Assembly: GCF_900095445.1 (NCBI RefSeq)
Contig: NZ_FMJL01000003.1
Span: 1-64,000, forward strand
Direction: 5' to 3'
Source: Clostridium sp. N3C
GTDB lineage: Bacteria > Bacillota > Clostridia > Clostridiales > Clostridiaceae
DNA: 64,000 nucleotides
The notes under the pieces were generated by a model. The model ran no database searches. It saw only the letters and a list, made by a program, of their open reading frames with translations, and was not told the origin of the DNA. The translations under genes and the position numbers were made by a program. Of the stretch, positions 38,877 to 46,921 are shown piece after piece; positions within the stretch are counted from its first letter, which is position 1; each line of letters begins with the position of its first letter.

Positions 38877-39820
38877 GAGTAGATGTAGGATCTGTAAGCA
38901 CAGACTTAGTTATTTTAGATAAAGATTTGAAGGTAATTGATAAACTGTATTTAAGAACTATGGGAAGACCTATAAAGGCTATTCAGGAAGGATTTAAAAT
39001 ACTGAAGGATAAGTATAAGGATGAGGAAATTGCGGCGGTTGGTACTACAGGCAGTGGTAGGGTTATTGCTTCTTATATAGTTGGAGGAGATGCTGTGAAA
39101 AATGAAATTACCGCTCATTCTGTAGCGGCTCTTGCCTTAGATCCTTCTGTAAAAACAATTATAGAAATAGGTGGTCAAGATTCAAAAATAATTATATTAA
39201 AGGATGGTATAGTAACAGACTTTGCTATGAATACCGTTTGTGCAGCGGGGACTGGTTCCTTTTTAGACAGACAAGCAGAGAGATTAGGAATACCTATTGA
39301 GGAGTTTGGTGAATATGCTCTAAGAGGAAAAAACTCTTTAAGAATAGCAGGTCGGTGTGCTGTTTTTGCTGAATCAGATATGATACATAAACAGCAGTTA
39401 GGATATGATGAATGTGATATAATTAAGGGACTTTGCGATGCACTAGTTAGAAATTATTTAAGCAATGTAGGAAAGGGAAAGCAAATAGAAAGTAAAATTT
39501 TCTTTCAAGGAGGAGTTGCAGCTAATAAAGGAATGAAGAAGGCTTTTGAAGAAGCTCTTAATAGTGAAGTTATTGTACCTGAAAATTATAATGTGATGGG
39601 TGCCATTGGAGCAGCTATATTAGCTAAGGAAGCTGTGGAGAAAAAAGGTCGTACTGATTTTAAAGGCTTTGATATTTATGAAAGAGAATTTAAATCTAGA
39701 AGTTTTGAATGTAATGGCTGTAGTAATAGGTGTGAAGTTGTAGCTATATATGATGGAGATAAAAATGTAGGATCTTCAGGAGATCGATGTGGAAAGTGGA
39801 GTAATAAGCTAGCAGTATAA
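38864..39820 (+). CDS. Acyl-CoA dehydratase activase (HgdC/BadF type)
   Basis: ATP-driven electron activator of the ASKHA fold, 318 aa. It shows LGVDVGSVSTDLVIL, GTTGSGR, IIEIGGQDSKII and CAAGTGSFLDRQAERLG. Cys126 and Cys165 occupy the positions of the two cysteines that bridge the [4Fe-4S] cluster of Acidaminococcus HgdC. A C-terminal cysteine motif (CNGCSNRC...DRCGKW) is an addition relative to plain HgdC and is seen in the larger activase-fusion family. It presumably energises electron transfer to the two upstream proteins. Confidence 0.87.
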   Translation: MYYLGVDVGSVSTDLVILDKDLKVIDKLYLRTMGRPIKAIQEGFKILKDKYKDEEIAAVGTTGSGRVIASYIVGGDAVKNEITAHSVAALALDPSVKTIIEIGGQDSKIIILKDGIVTDFAMNTVCAAGTGSFLDRQAERLGIPIEEFGEYALRGKNSLRIAGRCAVFAESDMIHKQQLGYDECDIIKGLCDALVRNYLSNVGKGKQIESKIFFQGGVAANKGMKKAFEEALNSEVIVPENYNVMGAIGAAILAKEAVEKKGRTDFKGFDIYEREFKSRSFECNGCSNRCEVVAIYDGDKNVGSSGDRCGKWSNKLAV

Positions 39821-39841
39821 TGTTCTTAATATATAATTTTA

Positions 39842-39878
39842 AACCCCTGTTTGCTTTTAATGAACAGGGGTTGTTTTG
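39842..39878 (+). terminator. Terminator of the activase unit
   Basis: Ten-bp stem AACCCCTGTT / AACAGGGGTT followed by GTTTTG. Confidence 0.85.
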
Positions 39879-39913
39879 ATATTTTTTAAAAATAAGGATT
39901 TTTTAAATTTAGC

Positions 39914-39944
39914 ACTTTACTAAAGTAAAGTTTTAAAGTATAAT
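39914..39944 (+). promoter_or_regulatory. Promoter with overlapping dyad operator, ABC transporter operon
   Basis: TTTACT (39916-39921), 17-nt spacer, TATAAT (39939-39944). The inverted repeat ACTTTACT-AA-AGTAAAGT (39914-39931) covers the -35 box and looks like a repressor site. Confidence 0.5.
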
Positions 39945-40003
39945 ATTATTATCGAAATGAAATAAAAAGATTAATTTACGATAATTTAAGGGGGATATAT
40001 ATT

Positions 40004-40816
40004 ATGAAAAAGAAAATAACTGCTATTTTATTAACAGCTGTTCTTTCTTTAGGAATTTTATCAGGATGTGGGAAGAAGAGCGATGGTGTAGATGATTCTT
40101 GGACTAAGGTTCAAGAAAAGAAGGAGTTCGTATTAGGATTAGACGCTAGTTTCCCTCCTATGGGATTTACAGACGATAAGGGAGACATTGTAGGTTTTGA
40201 TATTGATTTAGCAAGAGAAGCTTGTAAAAGATTAGGTATAGAACTAAAGGTACAGCCTATTAACTGGGATGCAAAGGAGCAAGAATTGAATACCGGAAAT
40301 ATAGACGCTATCTGGAATGGCTTTACTATAAATGAAGATAGAAAGAAGCAGGTTTTATTTAGTGAACCTTACATGAAAAATAGACAAGTTATAGTTGTCA
40401 ATAGTAATTCTAATATAAATGATATGGGGGATTTAGCAGGTAAGACCTTAGCATTACAATCCGCTTCAAGTGCAGCAGATGCCTTAGATAAATATCAGGA
40501 GTTTAAAGATTCTTTAAAGGAAGTTGTAGAATTTAAAGACAACATGACTGCTCTAATGGATTTAGAAAAAGGTGGCGTAGATTCAGTTCTTATGGATGAA
40601 GTTGTGGCTAAATACTATATTGAAAAGAAGGATAAGAGCTACAAGATTATTGATGAAGGTTTAGGAGCTGAAGAATATGGTATAGGTTTCAGAAAAGGCG
40701 ATAAAGCCTTGATGGAAAAGTTTCAAGAAATCCTAAAAGAAATGGCTAAGGATGGAAAAATTGCTGAAATATCTAAAGAGTGGTTTGGAGAGGATATTAC
40801 AACTATAGGTAAATAA
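40004..40816 (+). CDS. Amino acid ABC transporter substrate-binding lipoprotein
   Basis: Extracytoplasmic solute-binding protein of the polar amino acid family (SBP_bac_3), 270 aa. It carries a signal peptide with lipobox LSGC (Cys22), then FVLGLDASFPPMGFTDDKGDIVGFDIDLAREACKRLG, which is the family signature, and NGFTINEDRKKQVLFSEPYM. The ligand is probably a polar amino acid such as cystine, glutamine or arginine; this cannot be resolved. First gene of a three-gene importer. Confidence 0.92.
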   Translation: MKKKITAILLTAVLSLGILSGCGKKSDGVDDSWTKVQEKKEFVLGLDASFPPMGFTDDKGDIVGFDIDLAREACKRLGIELKVQPINWDAKEQELNTGNIDAIWNGFTINEDRKKQVLFSEPYMKNRQVIVVNSNSNINDMGDLAGKTLALQSASSAADALDKYQEFKDSLKEVVEFKDNMTALMDLEKGGVDSVLMDEVVAKYYIEKKDKSYKIIDEGLGAEEYGIGFRKGDKALMEKFQEILKEMAKDGKIAEISKEWFGEDITTIGK

Positions 40817-40821
40817 ACTAT

Positions 40822-40840
40822 GCCGGTATTATACCGGCTT
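40822..40840 (+). promoter_or_regulatory. Intercistronic hairpin after the binding protein gene
   Basis: GCCGGTA / TACCGGC stem with no T run. Such hairpins commonly stabilise the upstream mRNA so that the binding protein is made in excess over the membrane subunits. Confidence 0.5.
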
Positions 40841-40871
40841 TATAATGTGATAATAACGAAGGGGAATGATT

Positions 40872-41537
40872 ATGTTAAGTTACGGTAGTTGGCCGGATTT
40901 TGCATCACTATTAGAACAATTATTAAAGGGAACAGGTACAACTTTAGAGGTTTTTGCATTAACTTTATTATTTTCTATACCTCTAGGCTTATTAGTAGCC
41001 TTTGCTAGAATGTCTTCCAATCCAGTTTTAAGATTGCCTACACAATTTTATATTTTAGTTATGAGAGGAACTCCGTTGATGTTGCAAATTATGTTTGTAT
41101 ACTTTGCGCCATCATATATCTTTGAAGACATAAATATTGATAGATTTTCTGCTGCCATTTTTGCTTTTACCTTAAATTATGCAGCCTATTTTGCAGAAAT
41201 CTACAGAGGTGGAATAAGTTCTATAGAAAAGGATCAATATGAAGCAGCGTCGGTATTAGGCTATACTAAGGTACAAACCTTTTTTAGAATAATTCTTCCG
41301 CAAGTGATTAAGCGAATATTACCTGCTAGTAGCAATGAAGTGATAACTTTGGTAAAGGATACAGTTTTAGTTCAAGTTATTGGTGTTTCGGAGCTTTTTA
41401 AAGTTGCTCAAAATTCAGCTAGTAGACATTTTTCAACAGTACCTCTTATAGTTGCTGGCCTTTTTTACCTTATAATGAACGGTGCTGTTACAAAAGTATT
41501 CCATTTTATAGAGTGTAAATTAGATTATTATAGATAG
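40872..41537 (+). CDS. Amino acid ABC transporter permease
   Basis: Inner-membrane subunit of the His/Glu/Gln/Arg family (HEQRO), 221 aa with five membrane segments. GTTLEVFALTLLFSIPLGLL near the N-terminus and the EAA loop YEAASVLGYTKVQTFFRIILPQVIKRILP are clear. I use ATG 40872 behind AAGGGG; an ATG two codons upstream is too close to that site. Confidence 0.92.
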   Translation: MLSYGSWPDFASLLEQLLKGTGTTLEVFALTLLFSIPLGLLVAFARMSSNPVLRLPTQFYILVMRGTPLMLQIMFVYFAPSYIFEDINIDRFSAAIFAFTLNYAAYFAEIYRGGISSIEKDQYEAASVLGYTKVQTFFRIILPQVIKRILPASSNEVITLVKDTVLVQVIGVSELFKVAQNSASRHFSTVPLIVAGLFYLIMNGAVTKVFHFIECKLDYYR

Positions 41538-41550
41538 GAGATGAGAAAGC

Positions 41551-42324
41551 ATGGAAATGTTAGCAGTAGAAAATATATATAAGAGTTTTGGCAGTAGACA
41601 AATATTAAAGGGAATTTCCTTTAATATTAATAAAGGTGAAGTAATATCTGTAATAGGACCTTCAGGCTCTGGTAAAAGTACAATGTTAAGATGCTTAAAT
41701 CTCCTAGAAACTATAGATAAGGGGAAAATCACATTAGAAAAGGAATCTTTAGTTTATGCTGATGATAATGGAAAACTATTTTACCCTAATAACAAAGAAT
41801 TAAGGAAAATGCGATTAAAGTTAGGAATGGTTTTTCAAAATTTTGTGCTATTTCCTCACTATTCTGTGTTGAAAAATATAATAGATGCTCCGGTTCATGT
41901 AGCAGGAATGAATAAGGCAGAGGCTAAGGATCTTGCCATTAAACTTTTAGAAAAGGTAGGATTAGCAGATAAGGCAGAGGCTTATCCTTATCAATTGTCT
42001 GGAGGTCAGAAACAAAGAGTAGCTATAGCTAGAGCTTTAGCTATGAAACCAGACATATTGCTTTTTGATGAACCTACTTCCGCCTTAGATCCAGAGCTTA
42101 CCGGTGAAGTATTAAAGGTTATGAAAGAGTTGGCTGCAGAAGATATGACCATGATTGTAGTTACTCATGAAATGAATTTTGCTAGAGAAGTTTCAGATAG
42201 AGTTATTTTTATGGATCAAGGCCTTATTATAGAAGAGGGGACACCGGATGAGATTTTTCACAATCCCAAAAATGAAAGAACGAAAGCTTTCTTAAATAAC
42301 TATATGCTGGCAAAGAAAGAATAG
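41551..42324 (+). CDS. Amino acid ABC transporter ATP-binding protein
   Basis: ATPase of the polar amino acid importer, 257 aa. Walker [11 protein letters not shown]-loop [18 protein letters not shown], signature [16 protein letters not shown], Walker [13 protein letters not shown] and switch histidine VVTHEMNFA are all intact. It is 13 bp after the permease gene. Confidence 0.95.
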   Translation: MEMLAVENIYKSFGSRQILKGISFNINKGEVISVIGPSGSGKSTMLRCLNLLETIDKGKITLEKESLVYADDNGKLFYPNNKELRKMRLKLGMVFQNFVLFPHYSVLKNIIDAPVHVAGMNKAEAKDLAIKLLEKVGLADKAEAYPYQLSGGQKQRVAIARALAMKPDILLFDEPTSALDPELTGEVLKVMKELAAEDMTMIVVTHEMNFAREVSDRVIFMDQGLIIEEGTPDEIFHNPKNERTKAFLNNYMLAKKE

Positions 42325-42388
42325 AATACTTCTAAAGTAGAAAGTCTAATTAATTAAAAATTAGATTATCTACTTAGAAGTATTTTTT
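42325..42388 (+). terminator. Terminator of the ABC transporter operon
   Basis: Long nested hairpin: outer arms AATACTTCTA.AGTAG pairing with CTACTTAGAAGTATT, inner arms TCTAATT / AATTAGA, then six T. Confidence 0.8.
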
Positions 42389-42537
42389 GTTGTCAATGAA
42401 TTGTCAAACTTATGAAAAAATTTACCGGCGAAAGAAGGATTTTTCAGAATATTTGTAGAATAATATTTAAAAAAATTAAATTTTAAATTATATTTTAGAT
42501 TACTTCTCAATTCTAAATACTGAGAAAGGAGGCTTTT

Positions 42538-43197
42538 ATGGATACACTGGATTTAAGTGGAATTAAAGAAGGTGATGTATTAAGTTTATTAAATGAAGAT
42601 AAAAATTTATTTTCTGGAACTTTAGTAAAGGTTCACAAGGGATGTTTAGCTGTTGCTGTTTCTGTAAAACAAAAGAATTATACACAATTAAATGAAAAGG
42701 ATTACTTTGAATTTTTTTGTGCATCAAAAAATAAAGCAGTTAGATGTTCTTCTGTTGTTTTAGGAAGTTCCTTTAATAATGATGTCCAGATTCTTTTAAT
42801 AAGTAATCCTAAGGTAATTACTGCTATTGAAAGAAGGCAGTTTAAAAGACTACAAACAGTAATAGATATAGATTATTATTTTTTACCTGAAAATAAAAAT
42901 TATGAACGAATATCTGAAGTAGAGCCACTATGGTTAAAAAAGATGAAAAGGTCCTTTACTGTAGATATTAGTGCCGGAGGAGTTTCGCTTATTACATATG
43001 AAAATGATTCAGAGAAAAAGCAAGCGATAATTTCTTTTAGAATGAATGAAGAAGAAATTGTGGCTTTATGTAATGTATCTAGAATAGAAGATGCTGTTAA
43101 TAATAAGAAAACAGTATTGGAATTTATAGATATAAAAAGAGAACATGTTGAACTAATAGATGCATATGTGATTGATAAACTTAAAAACGTAGTATAA
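42538..43197 (+). CDS. PilZ domain protein (c-di-GMP receptor, YcgR-like)
   Basis: The 219-aa protein has an N-terminal YcgR-like split barrel (residues 1-95) and a C-terminal PilZ domain. The c-di-GMP ligands are visible as RRQFKR (Arg99, Arg100, Arg104) and DISAGGVSL (DxSxxG). It probably changes motility or envelope behaviour when c-di-GMP is bound. GAAAGGAGG precedes the ATG. A decayed diguanylate cyclase gene lies 3 kb downstream, but there is no evidence that the two were connected. Confidence 0.88.
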   Translation: MDTLDLSGIKEGDVLSLLNEDKNLFSGTLVKVHKGCLAVAVSVKQKNYTQLNEKDYFEFFCASKNKAVRCSSVVLGSSFNNDVQILLISNPKVITAIERRQFKRLQTVIDIDYYFLPENKNYERISEVEPLWLKKMKRSFTVDISAGGVSLITYENDSEKKQAIISFRMNEEEIVALCNVSRIEDAVNNKKTVLEFIDIKREHVELIDAYVIDKLKNVV

Positions 43198-43280
43198 TTT
43201 ATAGTATTATGTTGAGCTTATTAGAATAGATTTATTACAACTAATAATATAATAATATATAGCAATGTAAGAGGATCTTT

Positions 43281-43646
43281 ATGATAATATTGTTAGATTT
43301 TAGCATACCTAGGAAGTTATCCTATAATATGCTCAATGATTTCATATTTCATTTGAAAATGAAAAAACATATAATAAGCAAATATAAAAAAGCTACTGTT
43401 ATAGCTATTGCTTCTTCCATTATAAAAAATAGTTCTCTATATATTGCAGATTCTTCAGTATTAATAAATCAATTTAACATATATGATATGGGGAGTTACA
43501 TTGAATTATATGGTATTCCAACTTGTTATTATAAGATTGAACTATCTAAGATAAAAGAAGATATATATCAATCTATATTGCTTATAAAATCCACGTTGAC
43601 TAGCAATATAAAGGTCTTATATAGTACTAGTTCTTTGCAAAATTAA
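43281..43646 (+). CDS. Hypothetical protein, 121 aa
   Basis: I do not recognise this protein. It is basic and rich in Ile, Ser and Lys, with beta-alpha alternation (MIILLDFSIP, KATVIAIASSIIK, NIKVLYSTSS) that could be a small Rossmann-like or STAS-like fold. No membrane helix is evident. AAGAGGATC precedes the ATG. It follows the PilZ gene by 83 bp and may share its transcript. Confidence 0.55.
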   Translation: MIILLDFSIPRKLSYNMLNDFIFHLKMKKHIISKYKKATVIAIASSIIKNSSLYIADSSVLINQFNIYDMGSYIELYGIPTCYYKIELSKIKEDIYQSILLIKSTLTSNIKVLYSTSSLQN

Positions 43647-43707
43647 TATATTTCTAAATTTATAAAGGGAGCAGGAGAAAATACTTCTTGCTTCTATTTA
43701 TTTGCAA

Positions 43708-43740
43708 ATAAAAATAACTCTTAGGTAAACCTAAGAGTTA
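43708..43740 (-). terminator. Terminator of tRNA-Leu(CAA)
   Basis: On the minus strand the perfect 11-bp stem TAACTCTTAGG / CCTAAGAGTTA is followed by TTTTTATTT, six bases after the tRNA 3' end. Confidence 0.88.
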
Positions 43741-43746
43741 TCTAAA

Positions 43747-43830
43747 TGCCGAAGGCGGGAGTCGAACCCGCACGGTATTGCTACCACTGGATTTTGAGTC
43801 CAGCGCGTCTGCCAGTTCCACCACTTCGGC
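43747..43830 (-). tRNA. tRNA-Leu (anticodon CAA)
   Basis: On the minus strand the acceptor GCCGAAG pairs with CTTCGGC plus discriminator A. The anticodon stem CTGGA/TCCAG encloses CTCAAAA, giving anticodon CAA (codon UUG). The long variable arm is typical of class II tRNA-Leu, and the T arm reads GCGGG-TTCGACT-CCCGC. CCA is not encoded. Confidence 0.97.
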
Positions 43831-44128
43831 GGGACAATAGTAATATTACCACGTAGTTTTTAATATGTCAATATTTATTTTTAAAAATAATTTATTTGAA
43901 AGTAATATTTCAGTAGATAGCTTAATAAAAACTGGATAGAACTTGTAGTAACTTTATCTCTTGTAGCAAAAAAATGATTTTTGTAATAAAAAGATTGTTA
44001 GTTCCGAGTATATTTGCTAAAATATATGTGGTCAGTTGTTAAAAATTTCACCCTATGTGATTAAAAATTGCCGGTAGGCGACAAACTGCACTTGCTTAAA
44101 TACCATAAATAAGGAAGGAGATAATTTT
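43831..44128 (+). promoter_or_regulatory. Promoter and leader of the GGGtGRT operon
   Basis: A predicted promoter, TTGTTA (43995-44000), 17-nt spacer, TAAAAT (44018-44023), leaves a leader of about 100 nt. The leader may fold as a three-way junction: CAGTTGT (44033-44039) with ACAAACTG (44081-44088), TCAC/GTGA (44048-44060) and GCC/GGC (44070-44079). No known riboswitch is recognised. AAGGAAGGAG precedes the first gene. The part between 43831 and 43990 holds nothing recognisable beyond the tRNA promoter region on the minus strand. Confidence 0.45.
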
Positions 44129-44821
44129 ATGATTTATTCACATGAAGTTGAGAACATGGTATGTGTAGCTAAGGGACCAAACCATGGACCAGCACCAATT
44201 CCTCAAGAAGGAAAATGGGTACAAGCTAAAGAAATAAAAGATATATCAGGTTTAACACATGGTGTGGGCTGGTGTGCTCCACAACAGGGTGCTTGTAAGC
44301 TTACACTAAACGTTAAGGATGGAATAATTGAAGAGGCTCTAGTTGAAACTATTGGATGTTCAGGTATGACTCATTCAGCAGCTATGGCATCAGAAATTCT
44401 TCCTGGAAAGACATTATTAGAAGCACTAAACACAGACTTAGTTTGTGATGCTATAAATACAGCTATGAGAGAGTTATTCTTACAGATAGTTTATGGAAGA
44501 ACTCAAAGTGCTTTCTCAGAAGGTGGACTACCAGTAGGAGCAGCTCTAGAAGACTTAGGAAAAGGACTTAGAAGCCAAGTTGGTACTATGTACGGAACTA
44601 AGGTTAAGGGAACTAGATATTTAGAAATGGCTGAAGGGTATGTTACTAAACTAGCTTTAGATGAAAATGATCAAGTTATTGGTTATGAGTTCATTTCCCT
44701 TGGAAAAATGATGGACGCTGTTAAAAAGGGCGTTGATGCTAACGAAGCAATGAAGGCAGCAACAGGTACTTATGGTAGATTTGCTGAAGCTGCTAAGTAC
44801 ATTGATCCAAGACAAGAATAA
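44129..44821 (+). CDS. NifU/IscU-like iron-sulfur scaffold protein, GGGtGRT partner
   Basis: The 230-aa protein resembles NifU/IscU N-terminal scaffolds: CAPQQGACKLTLNVKDG, then ALVETIGCSGMTHSAAMASEI and LLEALNTDLVCDAI, with cysteines near the three scaffold positions. An N-terminal extension (about 45 residues) and a C-terminal extension of about 90 residues distinguish it. This protein type is consistently found beside a GGGtGRT protein. Its exact function is undescribed. The frequent C-ending codons suggest strong expression. Confidence 0.85.
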   Translation: MIYSHEVENMVCVAKGPNHGPAPIPQEGKWVQAKEIKDISGLTHGVGWCAPQQGACKLTLNVKDGIIEEALVETIGCSGMTHSAAMASEILPGKTLLEALNTDLVCDAINTAMRELFLQIVYGRTQSAFSEGGLPVGAALEDLGKGLRSQVGTMYGTKVKGTRYLEMAEGYVTKLALDENDQVIGYEFISLGKMMDAVKKGVDANEAMKAATGTYGRFAEAAKYIDPRQE

Positions 44822-44841
44822 GAGAAGGAGGAAGAATATAA

Positions 44842-45843
44842 ATGCCATTATTTGAAAGTTATGATAGAAGAATTAATCAAATTAACGCTGCATTAAACAA
44901 ATACGGTATAAATTCCATTGAGGAAGCTAAGGCTATTTGTGATGAAGCAGGTATAGATGTTTATAATATGGTTAAAGGAATTCAGCCAATCGCTTTTGAA
45001 AATGCATGTTGGGCTTACATTGTAGGTGCTGCTATTGCAATTAAGAAGGGCTGCAAAAAGGCTGCGGAAGCTGCAGAAGCAATAGGAGAAGGCTTACAGT
45101 CTTTCTGTATACCAGGATCTGTTGCAGATGACAGAAAGGTTGGTCTTGGACACGGAAATCTAGCAGCAATGCTTTTAAGAGAAGAAACCAAGTGCTTTGC
45201 ATTCCTTGCAGGACATGAATCCTTTGCTGCAGCTGAAGGTGCTATTGGTATAGCTAAATCAGCTAACAGAGTAAGAAAGGAACCTTTAAGAGTTATACTT
45301 AACGGTCTTGGAAAAGACGCTGCAATGATAATTTCAAGAATCAATGGATTTACATATGTTCAAACTAAGTTTGATTATTTTACAGGAAAGCTTGAAATTG
45401 TTAATGAAACTGCTTACTCCAATGGAGAAAGAGCTAAGGTTAGATGCTATGGAGCAGACGATGTTAGAGAAGGTGTTGCTATAATGCACAAGGAAGGTGT
45501 TGACGTTTCTATAACAGGAAACTCCACTAACCCAACAAGATTCCAGCATCCAGTAGCAGGTACATATAAGAAGGAATGTATCGAACTAGGTAAGAAGTAC
45601 TTCTCAGTTGCTTCCGGTGGTGGTACAGGAAGAACACTTCACCCAGATAACATGGCTGCAGGTCCAGCTTCCTACGGTATGACAGATACTATGGGAAGAA
45701 TGCACTCTGATGCACAGTTTGCAGGATCTTCATCCGTTCCAGCTCACGTTGAAATGATGGGTCTTATCGGAATGGGTAACAACCCAATGGTTGGAGCAAC
45801 TGTTGCTGTAGCTGTTGCTATTGAAGAGGCTTTAAATAAGTAA
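44842..45843 (+). CDS. GGGtGRT protein
   Basis: Member of the GGGtGRT family, named for the motif seen here as SGGGTGRTLHP, 333 aa. It has no signal peptide. Ala/Gly-rich helices (AAIAIKKGCKKAAEAAEAIGEG) and a C-terminal block SSSVPAHVEMMGLIGMGNNPMVGATVAVAVAIEEAL are visible. It follows the NifU-like gene by 20 bp and both are closed by one terminator. The codon choice is more C-rich than in neighbours, as in highly expressed genes. Function is not established. Confidence 0.9.
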   Translation: MPLFESYDRRINQINAALNKYGINSIEEAKAICDEAGIDVYNMVKGIQPIAFENACWAYIVGAAIAIKKGCKKAAEAAEAIGEGLQSFCIPGSVADDRKVGLGHGNLAAMLLREETKCFAFLAGHESFAAAEGAIGIAKSANRVRKEPLRVILNGLGKDAAMIISRINGFTYVQTKFDYFTGKLEIVNETAYSNGERAKVRCYGADDVREGVAIMHKEGVDVSITGNSTNPTRFQHPVAGTYKKECIELGKKYFSVASGGGTGRTLHPDNMAAGPASYGMTDTMGRMHSDAQFAGSSSVPAHVEMMGLIGMGNNPMVGATVAVAVAIEEALNK

Positions 45844-45900
45844 TAAAAATACAAATAAAATTTTGTAAAACTCATTAAATTTAAGAGGAAAAGAAGTAAA

Positions 45901-45946
45901 TCAAAAGCCCCGTATTTAGTAAATGACTTTATACGGGGCTTTTTGA
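45901..45946 (+). terminator. Terminator of the GGGtGRT operon
   Basis: Stem TCAAAAGCCCCGTAT / ATACGGGGCTTTTTGA with a 12-15 nt loop and T tract. Confidence 0.9.
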
Positions 45947-46086
45947 TTTGTAAGTTATGTGAAATATTAATACTTGTTATATGTAATGATATGTATTTGT
46001 AATTAAAACATGAAATTATATACTATTATTAATTGTTAAGTAAAAAATTACTATGAAAGTTTATTTAAATTGAAGACTTTTATGAA

Positions 46087-46553
46087 ATGTTGTTAAATAA
46101 TCTTTCTGCATTAAGTAAAAACAATGAAGATTATTCAAGAAGAATAATAGGACACATAATAGGAACATTTACAAGTAATATCAGAAAAACTCTTAAGTCT
46201 TATAGAGCATCAAATGAACTTGCCTTTATTGATGATGTATCAGGCATTCAAAATTATGGTGCTGGAAGATTATTTCTTTCTGGATTTCTAGGGGGATATT
46301 CAAAGGAGAAAAGAGGCTTTGAGGTATTGTTTATAGATGATGATAACCTAAAAAGATATAATAATATTTAGTGGTTTTCAAAGACATTGATAAGAAAGAT
46401 TCAATAAAGTTGGCTGAAAAAGTAAGGAAAGCTGTAGAGAAAGAAACTAAAAATTGCTTGTATCCTACAACCATATCAGTCGGGGTGGCTCACTTTCCGA
46501 GTGATGATAATTACATGGAAGCAATGGAAAAACTCTATATCAAAGGTATGTAA
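46087..46553 (+). pseudogene. Degenerate diguanylate cyclase (GGDEF) gene
   Basis: Two partial reading frames cover pieces of a GGDEF domain. The first (46087-46371) contains ELAFIDDVSGIQNYGAGRLF, corresponding to the family's DxLTGLxNRRxF, and FEVLFIDDDNLKRYNNI, where it stops. The second (46371-46553) resumes with DIDKKDSIKLAEKVRKAVE and ISVGVAHFPSD, the part after GGDEF. The segment with the GHxxGD and GGDEF motifs is missing, and the frame changes. The gene is therefore inactive as a cyclase. Confidence 0.75.
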
Positions 46554-46564
46554 CTTTTTTATGT

Positions 46565-46744
46565 GTACCACTGAAAGATAGTTTTGAAAAAGTAGGTAGT
46601 GAAACTGTAAGTCATAGAAAAATTTTAGAATTAGTATGGATTTCAGTAACTGATGAAAATGAATGGAATGAATATTTATTAAAAGAGCAGTTCTATCCTT
46701 CTATGAGAAAGATTAAAAATAGGTTAATGTTAAATGGAAAGTGA
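46565..46744 (+). pseudogene. Unidentified gene remnant, 59 codons
   Basis: An open stretch without a start codon that reads VPLKDSFEKVGSETVSH... to ...SMRKIKNRLMLNGK and a stop. Its composition is protein-like, but I do not recognise a family. It follows the GGDEF remnant directly and ends at a terminator, so it is probably the 3' part of another decayed gene or of the same locus. Confidence 0.4.
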
Positions 46745-46776
46745 AAGGTCGATGGTTACACTAACGACCTTTTTTA
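46745..46776 (+). terminator. Terminator after the decayed locus
   Basis: AAAGGTCG / CGACCTTTTTT stem with a 13-nt loop. It remains intact although the genes before it are broken. Confidence 0.75.
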
Positions 46777-46921
46777 CTTTTACTAATGTCGAAATGAAAG
46801 TAGTATTCAGGCATATTTGTGGTAGACTAAAAAACTAATAAAGGTTACAATAATAACATAGAGTAAATAATTTTCCTATATTAGGAAATAATATTACCAA
46901 AGACTTGTCGGAGGAATGATT

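Noticed and set aside
45015-45344. Minus-strand 109-codon open frame opposite the GGGtGRT gene
   Set aside because: Shadow of a strongly biased coding gene; no ribosome binding site and low-complexity product.
46371-46553. Separate small gene of 60 codons
   Set aside because: The product matches the C-terminal part of a GGDEF domain, so it belongs to the broken cyclase gene.
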